This document shows, piece after piece, positions 8,811 to 16,051 of a stretch of 55,323 nt of DNA (position 1 is its first letter; every line of letters starts with the position of its first letter). The stretch is from Brevundimonas subvibrioides (GTDB lineage: Bacteria; Pseudomonadota; Alphaproteobacteria; Caulobacterales; Caulobacteraceae), in the NCBI GenBank assembly GCA_002280475.1, contig NCEB01000024.1:1-55323 (forward strand), given 5' to 3'. Position numbers and translations under genes: made by a program. A model generated the notes under the pieces. The model made no database searches and was not told the origin of the DNA. It was given only the letters and a program-made list of their open reading frames with translations.

Positions 8811-10103
8811 CTGACCGGCTTCCCTCTCTCCCAGGATCAGATCGAGCAGCATAACGCGGCTCGACGCAACGCTCTCGAGGATGACTACGCCTCGCTGGAT
8901 CGCGCCCTAACGCGTCGCGGCCTGGACCTCAACGCTGTCAAGCGCAAGGTTCGGGCCTTCTCGATCGCGACCCCCAGCTGGGCGACGGGTCGAGGCGGGA
9001 CCCGTTTCGCCAAGTTCGCCATCCCGGGCGAACCGACCAACATCCATGAGAAGCTGGCGGACTGCGCCGTCGTCCAGCAGCTCGGCCGGTCGACCCCGCG
9101 CGTCTCGCTGCACTTCCCCTGGGATCAGGCAGACGACTATTTCGGCCTGAGGGAAGAGGGCGCGGCCCTCGGACTCGGCTTCGACGCCGTGAATTCGAAC
9201 ACGTTTCAGGACCAGCCGGGCCAGGAACACAGCTACCGCAGCGGAAGCCTCAGCGCGACGGATGTGAGTGTGCGGGAGCAGGCGGTTACTCACAACATAG
9301 ATTGCATCGAGATCGGCAAGGCTCTTGGGTCAGAAGCTCTGACCGTCTGGGTCGGCGATGGTTCGAACTTTCCTGGCCAGCAGGACTTTACGCGGTCGTT
9401 CGACCGCTATCTCGACTCCACGGCCTCCATCTACGCCGCTCTGCCCGACTCCTGGAGAATGCTGCTTGAACACAAGATGTTCGAGCCAGCCTTCTATTCG
9501 ACGGTGATCTCGGACTGGGGATCATCCCTGATGGCGGCCCAGGAACTTGGGCCGAAGGCCCAGTGTCTCGTCGACCTCGGACACCACGCGCCCAACGTCA
9601 ACATCGAGCAGATTGTCGCCCGCCTCCACCGCGTCGGAAAGCTAGGAGGATTCCACTTCAACGACAGCAAGTATGGCGACGACGATCTCGACAGCGGCTC
9701 GATCAATCCGCACCAGCTGTTCCTGATTTTCAACGAACTGGCCGAAGCGCAGGAACGTTCTCCCGAGACGTTTAACCCGGCCTACATGATTGACCAGTCG
9801 CACAACGTCACCGATCCGATCGAAAGCCTTCTCTCCTCCGCCGAAGCCATCGTTTCGGCCTTCGCCAAGGCAGCACTGATCGACCGAGAGGCGCTGCACG
9901 CGGCCCAGGAAGCCAACGATCCGATGCTCGCGTTCCAGGCCTTGCGCGCTGCGTATCGTGTCGATGTCTCGCCGCTGGTCGCGATGGTTCGGCTTGAGGC
10001 GGGGGGCGCAATAGACTGGCTGTCCGCCTATCGCCAGAGCGCTTGGCGGGAACGAAAGGCCCGGGAGCGCAAGCCTGTCTCCCTGGGCGCGGGCATTGTC
10101 TGA
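8811..10103 (+). CDS. rhaI: L-rhamnose isomerase (Pseudomonas stutzeri type), CTG start proposed
   Basis: Isomerises L-rhamnose to L-rhamnulose. The protein resembles the P. stutzeri-type L-rhamnose isomerase along its whole length. Metal ligands sit in HKMFEPAFYS (Glu), LVDLGHH (Asp, His), GFHFNDSKYGDDDLD (His, Asp) and MIDQSHN (Asp). The frame is open from 8745 after a TAA at 8742, yet it has no ATG, GTG or TTG before the GTG at 9189, which would remove about 126 conserved residues including SIATPSWATG. From CTG 8811 the protein is 430 residues, the length I recall for the P. stutzeri enzyme, and its start TGFPLSQD lines up with the recalled AEFRIAQD. AAGG lies 8 bases upstream. The gene converges on the class II aldolase. 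Confidence 0.85.
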   Translation: MTGFPLSQDQIEQHNAARRNALEDDYASLDRALTRRGLDLNAVKRKVRAFSIATPSWATGRGGTRFAKFAIPGEPTNIHEKLADCAVVQQLGRSTPRVSLHFPWDQADDYFGLREEGAALGLGFDAVNSNTFQDQPGQEHSYRSGSLSATDVSVREQAVTHNIDCIEIGKALGSEALTVWVGDGSNFPGQQDFTRSFDRYLDSTASIYAALPDSWRMLLEHKMFEPAFYSTVISDWGSSLMAAQELGPKAQCLVDLGHHAPNVNIEQIVARLHRVGKLGGFHFNDSKYGDDDLDSGSINPHQLFLIFNELAEAQERSPETFNPAYMIDQSHNVTDPIESLLSSAEAIVSAFAKAALIDREALHAAQEANDPMLAFQALRAAYRVDVSPLVAMVRLEAGGAIDWLSAYRQSAWRERKARERKPVSLGAGIV

Positions 10104-10110
10104 CGACGGC

Positions 10111-11151
10111 CTATTGTCGCTCCTTGTCAAGCTGGCGCCGGAAATGTTCGGCATCCCAGCCGAGCAGGTCGGCAACATCTCTGTCCGATAGTGCCTGAAC
10201 GACTGCATTCACGGGGATCCGCCGGGCGATCGCCATCAGGGCGTTGATCATGCCATCAGCGCCGGCTGTACGGTCACGACGCCCGTAGACTCCCCGTCCA
10301 GCCGCCAGGACCAGCACCGGAGGCTGCCCGAAGACCCCCTCCATTTTCTCGGCGGCCATTGAGAGGTCTTCTCGGGCGGACGCGCCGCAAATCGCGCCTC
10401 CCAGAAACACAGCCTGATCAGGAACGAGGGCCGCCCTGGTCAGGAGGTCGAACAGGAAGGAATCGGCGACGACGCCGCCGTGCATCGGCAATGCTTCATA
10501 AGTCGCTGTCTCATGGTCGCGAACGTGGGCTGGGCTAGGCGCAGGCAGGTCGCGTTCAGGGAACTGGAGTCGGCGTTCCACCTCCCGGAGCAACGCCGCC
10601 GCCGCGTCCGGACTGTCCGCGCCCACCACCAACCCATGGTTCCTGAGCAGGATGGCGTCCGGAACCGTGTCCGCAGCGAGGATGCGGCCGATGGCCTGCG
10701 CCAATGGGGGGCCGGGGCGCACATAGTCGACCACCGCTCCGGTCAAATCAGGCCTCAGGGCCTTGTGAAATCGGTCCCCGCCATCAGCCAACACGGAGGT
10801 TGTGACGCTGTTGAGAGCATGGGCGTGCAACACGGCGGCCTGAGGCATCAGGGCGTGCAGCGTTGTTTCGATGGAAGGCCGGAGGTGATGCGCCTGACTG
10901 GACGACAGGATGGCCGAGTCCAGATTGTCGGCGCCCCCTTGCGCCCACAGGCGTCCGACCGCGGAAAGGGAGAGAGGAACGAACACCGGGCGGAGCAGAG
11001 CGTCAGCCATCCAACAGCCCGACGCCTTGACCCAGAGGCAGTCGGCGACCTTCAGCGAGCTGTTGCCGCCAGCGCCTTGGACAAGCGACGGATCCGCGCC
11101 GATTTCAGCGGTGATGCGGACAAGGTCCGCTGGCGGCTCGCCAGCGTTCAT
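10111..11151 (-). CDS. Class II aldolase/adducin-domain protein
   Basis: A 346-residue protein with the class II aldolase fold: GAGGNSSLK near residue 26 (phosphate loop), LHAHALNS near 107 (zinc ligands) and LRNHGLVV near 168. It is the last gene of the six-gene minus-strand operon, and its ATG overlaps the stop of the preceding gene. The family cleaves fuculose-, ribulose- or rhamnulose-1-phosphate. A dedicated rhamnulose-1-phosphate aldolase is encoded at 21516, so this one may act on a different sugar phosphate or keto-acid released by the operon. The C-terminal 100 residues are longer than in simple fuculose aldolases. Confidence 0.8.
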   Translation of the reverse strand: MNAGEPPADLVRITAEIGADPSLVQGAGGNSSLKVADCLWVKASGCWMADALLRPVFVPLSLSAVGRLWAQGGADNLDSAILSSSQAHHLRPSIETTLHALMPQAAVLHAHALNSVTTSVLADGGDRFHKALRPDLTGAVVDYVRPGPPLAQAIGRILAADTVPDAILLRNHGLVVGADSPDAAAALLREVERRLQFPERDLPAPSPAHVRDHETATYEALPMHGGVVADSFLFDLLTRAALVPDQAVFLGGAICGASAREDLSMAAEKMEGVFGQPPVLVLAAGRGVYGRRDRTAGADGMINALMAIARRIPVNAVVQALSDRDVADLLGWDAEHFRRQLDKERQ

Positions 11152-13262
11152 GCTGGCGCGTGCTCCACAATGAACATGGCGAAAAGGTCCAGCGTTCCTG
11201 CGTCAAACGAAACCCGACCCGGCTCGGGCTCCTCAAAGGGTATAGCCTCAAGGTCAGGTGCGCGCTTGATCGCGAGGACGCGCCGTCCTTTGGGCAGGCC
11301 GGCCCTCACCCTTGATGTGGCAACAGGGATCGTCGGCGCCTCGAGTTGGTAGTTCAGCAGGCAGACGGTCATCCGGTTCGCCTCGGGCTGATCAAACGCG
11401 CTGGCCCAGACGCAGGGATGAGCATCGACGTCCAGACGCGCCGGACGCGGCGCCAGCGCGCGGATTAGCGAGAGAAGCAGTTGGTCGTGCTCGGGCGTCT
11501 CGCCGGCCTCGATGTCCAGCGCCGAGTAAATCACCTGGCCATCGCCATGGCGGTTCCGAACCACCAGCGGCTCATCGGTGTCGCTCCACGGTGGTGACGA
11601 ATGGATGCTGGCCCACCGGGTGTCGCCGACGGCGCCAGGTTCAGGATATCCATACGGTGTGGTCAGGGTGACCAGGACCTCGCCGGCGCCGGCCGCCACG
11701 ACCGTCGCGCCCGTTCCCCCTTCGATACGCCAGTGCGCCAGCGGCCGCTCCGGCAGGGGCCAACCCCTGGCTCTGGCATAGACGAGGCGCCCGCCCGCCT
11801 CGCCACGGTGGTGGCAGCCGAAAAGGCCGGCCAGCGCGAAGTCCTGCCCACGCGAACCATCATCCAGCGCCAGCGAGGTCTCGCGGCTCGCGTAGAGCCG
11901 GCCGCCTCGCGCCACATAGCTGCGAAAGGCCTCCACCTCGTCTCGGCTCATGCGGGTCACATTGGGCAGCACAAGCACCGGCCAGCGATCAAGCTCACCC
12001 AGATTAGCGCGGGAGACCACGCCAAATGCCACATGGGCCTGCTGTAGGATCCGGCAGGTGCCGGTCAGGGCCTTGAAATGGGGATAGTCCGGCAGGCTCG
12101 CGCCGGGAGAGGCGGTGATTGTTCGGCCGTTCTCGGCAAAACTCATCTTCGAGCGATCACTGCAATAGACGCCCACATCCTCTACGGGCGCGCCGCCGAG
12201 GTAAGGGGCGAACGCCAGGGCTGCGTCAAAAGCGACGCGAACCCGCGCGATGGCTTCGGGCTCGATGCGACCATCCGGATCAATGGCCACAATCGCCAGA
12301 AAGGCCGCGCCGGAGGCCGTGGCGGCCAGCGCCTTGGTCGTCAGCTCGGCCTGCGGTCGCAGCCGGGTATGTTCAGTGAGGCCAGCCGCGACCGTCGTCA
12401 TGAACTCGGCCGGGCGAGACGGCGTCAGGTTCAGCATCAGACGGGAGATCAACAGTTGCTCGGCCCGCCCGCCGTAGAAGTCACCGCCGAGGAAGTCGTG
12501 GCCGGCCACGCTGTCGAAACTGACACCGCGGGTCCAGTTGGACAGACCCAGGGCAAAGTTGTGGTAAACCTCGGCGTCCGGCCGGCCGGCCCTCGCGCGA
12601 TCGCGAAGGGCGGTCGTGAACTCCGCCAGCCAACGCTCGCGGGCAGCCTGAAACCGGACCCAGCCAGGTTCCAGCCAGTCGATGGTGTCCGGAATGGCCT
12701 CACCGGTCTCGCACAGGAACCTGGATCGGCACGAGTCGCAGACGCAGACGCCGTTCCACCAGACCATGTCGAAGAAGAAAGCATCGACCGGATAGGCGGC
12801 GATCTCGTCGATCTGGGCGTCCACGAACGCCCGATAGTCCGGGTTGTTGAGGCATACGATACCGTAGCGTGCCCGCGGCAGCTGGCCGATCGTCGCTGGC
12901 GACGCGGGCTTGAGGCGCCAGTCGGGATGATCGAGCCAAGCCTGGTTGTTGAAGTTGACGCTGTAGTAGGCGCAGACCGGAAGGCCGGCCCGGTTCAACC
13001 CCGCCAGCGCCTCGCCGGCCAGGTCTCGCGAGCGCGCGCGGCGGTGCACCTTGCCGCTACGGGATGGCCAGTAGCAGAGCCCGAGGTGGCTCTGGAAATA
13101 CAGCATGGCTCCATCCGCGCCGGTCTCCACAACGGCCTGCACATAGACCTGCGGGTCATAGGCCGAGAGGAAACGGTCGTCCCAGTCGGGAATGTGCATG
13201 TCGAGCAGGAGACGACGATGACTGTCGCGATAGCGTCGCCGTTGCGTGGCCGCGTCCGTCAT
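11148..13262 (-). CDS. Putative glycoside hydrolase with GHL6-like barrel and GH42-type trimerisation-like domain
   Basis: 704 residues without a signal peptide. Residues 1 to about 340 look like a TIM barrel of the hypothetical glycosyl hydrolase 6/fucosidase-like group: LLLDMHIPDWD, FFFDMVWW, then the CVCDSCRSRF cysteine motif often seen in that group. The middle part (about 370-560) resembles the amidotransferase-like domain that trimerises GH42 enzymes (VLVLPNVTRMS, YVARGGRLYAS). The C terminus is a small beta domain. Start and stop both overlap neighbours as ATGA, so translation is coupled. The substrate is unknown. Its place after a GH78 rhamnosidase suggests a second cut in the same glycoside, by inference. 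Confidence 0.65.
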   Translation of the reverse strand: MTDAATQRRRYRDSHRRLLLDMHIPDWDDRFLSAYDPQVYVQAVVETGADGAMLYFQSHLGLCYWPSRSGKVHRRARSRDLAGEALAGLNRAGLPVCAYYSVNFNNQAWLDHPDWRLKPASPATIGQLPRARYGIVCLNNPDYRAFVDAQIDEIAAYPVDAFFFDMVWWNGVCVCDSCRSRFLCETGEAIPDTIDWLEPGWVRFQAARERWLAEFTTALRDRARAGRPDAEVYHNFALGLSNWTRGVSFDSVAGHDFLGGDFYGGRAEQLLISRLMLNLTPSRPAEFMTTVAAGLTEHTRLRPQAELTTKALAATASGAAFLAIVAIDPDGRIEPEAIARVRVAFDAALAFAPYLGGAPVEDVGVYCSDRSKMSFAENGRTITASPGASLPDYPHFKALTGTCRILQQAHVAFGVVSRANLGELDRWPVLVLPNVTRMSRDEVEAFRSYVARGGRLYASRETSLALDDGSRGQDFALAGLFGCHHRGEAGGRLVYARARGWPLPERPLAHWRIEGGTGATVVAAGAGEVLVTLTTPYGYPEPGAVGDTRWASIHSSPPWSDTDEPLVVRNRHGDGQVIYSALDIEAGETPEHDQLLLSLIRALAPRPARLDVDAHPCVWASAFDQPEANRMTVCLLNYQLEAPTIPVATSRVRAGLPKGRRVLAIKRAPDLEAIPFEEPEPGRVSFDAGTLDLFAMFIVEHAPA

Positions 13263-14527
13263 AATCGGTGCCCACCGACCTCGGGTGCCGCTGGATCCGC
13301 TTCGGGCCCAAAATAGCGGAGGATCACCAGAGGCTCGGTGGGCGAGGTGTTCTCGTAGACAACTCCAGCCAAGGCGGCGCAGTCGCTGACGAACAGTTCG
13401 TCCTGGGTCATCTCATGAAACCCGATCATGATCGGAGAGCGGATAGGCAGGCTGTTGGCCGTCCCCTCCCCCTGCACGACGATCAGGCTTGTGGCGCCAG
13501 GATCGATGATTCGGCAGCGACGGCCTGGATCAACAGTCAGTTCCCTGGCGGTAAACCACTGACGTCCCTTGACCCGCCCGTAGACGACCCAGCGGTCGCC
13601 GTATCCCTCGGCCAGGGTATCCGCCACCAGAACGGGTTCCAGATAGTGGTTGGCCTTGAAATCTGGATCGACGTTGGCGTCCCAGTCGAGCTGTTCGAGC
13701 AGATGGTCGAGGTTGCGGGCCTTGTCGCGCGGAACGTCCTTGACCAGCAGGTCCCACTCCACGGACCGGCCATCAATCAGGTTCTGGTAGATGCCAAATA
13801 CATCCGATCCCCATTGGGGTTCGTAGGTGCACAACGACCCCGGGGCGTGAAGGATGCCCGGCCCCACCAGCCACCCGGTGCCTGGCTTGAGCCGGTAGGC
13901 GGCGGAATGGTCAAGCACGCCGTTGTCGCCGACCTCCCAGCGTTCCAGCGCGGCCCGAATGTCGGACTTTCGGGTGCCGGGGCTCAGGCCGAAAAAGGTG
14001 TGCGGAAACGCATTGACCGTATGGTTATGCTGGGGCGGAAAGTAATAGCCCTCGGGCTTGCCCTCCTGACCCACCAGCGCCGCGTGCTCGGCATCCTGGT
14101 GCATGTGAAGGGGGATCGCGCCCATGTTGTCGAAGAACTTCGAATAGACCGGCCAACGGCCATAAGCGTCCCAAAGGCGGGGGCCGATCAGATCCGGCCC
14201 GCGCGCGGCAACCGCGTCGCGCAAGGTGAAGCGACGGCCACCGTCAACGACATAACTGAGGCCTTCATCCTCAACCCGACCCTCGTTGGTTGCTTCCGTG
14301 GTTGATCCGAACCAGCGCTCGTCGATGCCGCCGCGAGACAGGCCGAAGGCATAGATGTCTCGCGGGTCGAGCTTGAGCCGCAGACCCGGATGCAGAAAGG
14401 ACCTTGGCACCCAACAGGGCGCGAGGCGCAGGAGTCCATTGCCTCGTTCGAGGGCGGCATCGACGGCTTCGCTGACATCCCCCGCCAGGGTCTCGAGATG
14501 GCGGATGTCGGACGCGCCCGCGATCAC
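13259..14527 (-). CDS. Cupin protein resembling type I phosphomannose isomerase
   Basis: 422 residues. The stretch PLHMHQDAEHA (residues 139-149) followed by QEGKPEGYYF (154-163) parallels the type I phosphomannose isomerase pattern PLSxQVHPxxExA...GKxExWY. HNH at 167-169 and GWLVGPGILHAPGS further on look like the remaining metal-site and cupin strands. The protein therefore probably binds zinc or a similar metal and may isomerise or epimerise a sugar or sugar acid. No symbol is justified. Translation probably starts at the GTG at 14527, which overlaps the RidA TGA (GTGA), and the stop overlaps the next ATG. A second cupin half lies at about 330-400. Confidence 0.6.
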   Translation of the reverse strand: MIAGASDIRHLETLAGDVSEAVDAALERGNGLLRLAPCWVPRSFLHPGLRLKLDPRDIYAFGLSRGGIDERWFGSTTEATNEGRVEDEGLSYVVDGGRRFTLRDAVAARGPDLIGPRLWDAYGRWPVYSKFFDNMGAIPLHMHQDAEHAALVGQEGKPEGYYFPPQHNHTVNAFPHTFFGLSPGTRKSDIRAALERWEVGDNGVLDHSAAYRLKPGTGWLVGPGILHAPGSLCTYEPQWGSDVFGIYQNLIDGRSVEWDLLVKDVPRDKARNLDHLLEQLDWDANVDPDFKANHYLEPVLVADTLAEGYGDRWVVYGRVKGRQWFTARELTVDPGRRCRIIDPGATSLIVVQGEGTANSLPIRSPIMIGFHEMTQDELFVSDCAALAGVVYENTSPTEPLVILRYFGPEADPAAPEVGGHRL

Positions 14528-14997
14528 CGGGGCGCCGACTTCCAGCCCTTGCGGGCCATGCAGTCGATCTCGACCTGGCCGCCATAGGCCAGCGCGCTCG
14601 CGCCAAAAGCACTGCGGGCCGGCAGGGGACCGGCCTGGAAATAGGTCACATAGACGGCGTTGAACTCACCCCATTTCGACATGTCTGACAGGGCGACGGT
14701 GCACCGAAAGACGTCGTCGAAGCTCATGCCGTTGGCCGCGAGGATCGCGTCGATGTTATCCATCGCCTGCCTCGCCTCCGCGGGCATGCCGCCTGGCGTC
14801 AGATGATTTTCTCCCGGCTTCACGCCGATCTGGCCTGAGGTGTAGAGCACGTTGTCAACAAGGACTGCCGGTGAGAAGGGAAGCTCCGGCGGCGCGGGAT
14901 CGGCCACGGCGGCATCGGCGGCGACGAACAGGACGGCCGCCAACAGAGCGGTCATGGCCCACTGGCGGACCTGTGGCGTGCGATTGGAAACGGTCAT
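14524..14997 (-). CDS. Exported RidA/YjgF/Rid-family protein
   Basis: 157 residues. An N-terminal hydrophobic signal (MTALLAAVLFVAADAAVA, cleavage probably before DPAPPE) is followed by a Rid domain: LVDNVLYTSGQIGVKPG, ARQAMDNIDAILAANG and VFRCTVALSDMSKWGEFN, ending in VEIDCMA. Cytosolic RidA hydrolyses reactive enamines and imines. A signal peptide implies periplasmic action here, which is less usual. The ATG at 14997 overlaps the stop of the esterase gene (ATGA), and the stop overlaps the cupin start, so it is embedded in the operon. The arginine that binds carboxylates in canonical RidA seems to be replaced near the C terminus (DCMA), so activity is uncertain. Confidence 0.85.
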   Translation of the reverse strand: MTVSNRTPQVRQWAMTALLAAVLFVAADAAVADPAPPELPFSPAVLVDNVLYTSGQIGVKPGENHLTPGGMPAEARQAMDNIDAILAANGMSFDDVFRCTVALSDMSKWGEFNAVYVTYFQAGPLPARSAFGASALAYGGQVEIDCMARKGWKSAPR

Positions 14998-16004
14998 GCG
15001 CTGGCTTCCTTCAATGATATTGGCTTGCTGACGACAGGCCCCCTCGGGTCGCGTCGGGTGATGGCGGCCAGGGCCCACCCGGCGGCGTCGATGGCATCGC
15101 GTGCGACCTGACTGGCGCGGCTGTACTGAGTAAAACCATGCAGAACGCCCGGATATTCCTTGAACTCCACCGGCACGCCGACCTCAACCAGGCGGGCAGC
15201 CAGGGAGCGACTGTCGTCCCGCAATGCATCCACGCCGGCGGCCATCACGAAGGCCGGAGGCAGCTCCGACAGGTCTGCCAGCAGGGGCGCGACAAGAGGG
15301 TGACGCCTCTTCTCCTCGTCGCCGGCATAGATTTGGAAGAAGTTCTCCATAGCGGGAGCGAACAGGTCCGGTCGCGCGAACTTCCGATACGAGGCGGTGG
15401 TCTGGTCGACGCCAAACACGCCATACAGGAGCACCATCAGACAGGGGGCCGGCCCGCCTTCGTCGCGCAGCCGAAGTGTCGCCGCCACGGCCAGATTGGC
15501 ACCTGCTGAGGCACCCCCGACGGCGATCCGGTCTGCGGTTCCGCCGATGGTTCCGGCATTGGCGGCGAGCCAGCGAAATGCCGCCACGACATCATCGACG
15601 GGTTCCGGGAACGGGTGTTCCGGCGCGAGGCGATAGTCCAGCGAGACGATCCGCGCGCCGCTCGCCAGGGCCAGAAGGCGGATCGCGCGATCCTCCAGCT
15701 CCAGGTCGCCGATCACCCATCCGCCACCGTGCATGTACAGGAGGAGCGGCGCAGGGTTCTGGCCGTCGGTCGGATCATAGAGACGGGCAGGCAGGTCGCC
15801 GCCCGGCGCCGGGATAGTCAGGTCCCGCACCGACTTGAGGGGTGGCGGATCCTCATTGAAATCCGCGAACAGGCTCGAGGCTCTCGCGCGCATCTGGTCA
15901 ACTGGCACGCTCTCGAACGCCGGAGCATTGGCCATGCGGAGCCGCATGCGCTCGAGGATCGGCAGCATATCCGGATCAATGTAGAATGGCGTTTCGGTGG
16001 TCAT
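14994..16004 (-). CDS. Alpha/beta hydrolase, hormone-sensitive-lipase type esterase
   Basis: 336 residues. It has the HSL-family oxyanion motif HGGGW near residue 80, the nucleophile elbow GGASAGANLA near 150, and the Asp (DALRDDS) and His (VLHGFTQY) of the triad. The ATG at 16004 follows a good Shine-Dalgarno (CCGGAGACC). A longer start at 16055, overlapping the rhamnosidase TGA as ATGA, is also possible. No signal peptide is seen, so it is cytosolic. In this operon it could remove acyl or feruloyl-type esters from a rhamnoside after uptake; that role is inference. Confidence 0.85.
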   Translation of the reverse strand: MTTETPFYIDPDMLPILERMRLRMANAPAFESVPVDQMRARASSLFADFNEDPPPLKSVRDLTIPAPGGDLPARLYDPTDGQNPAPLLLYMHGGGWVIGDLELEDRAIRLLALASGARIVSLDYRLAPEHPFPEPVDDVVAAFRWLAANAGTIGGTADRIAVGGASAGANLAVAATLRLRDEGGPAPCLMVLLYGVFGVDQTTASYRKFARPDLFAPAMENFFQIYAGDEEKRRHPLVAPLLADLSELPPAFVMAAGVDALRDDSRSLAARLVEVGVPVEFKEYPGVLHGFTQYSRASQVARDAIDAAGWALAAITRRDPRGPVVSKPISLKEASA

Positions 16005-16051
16005 CACGGTCTCCGGAGGAGGGGCGACGGGGTTTGGCCGCGAAAGGGTCG

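Noticed and set aside
9189..10103. Short isomerase starting at GTG 9189
   Set aside because: It would lack about 126 conserved N-terminal residues that are encoded in frame directly upstream.
12078..13316. 412-codon plus-strand frame over the GHL6-like gene
   Set aside because: Shadow frame; composition typical of reversed GC-rich coding DNA and no start signal.
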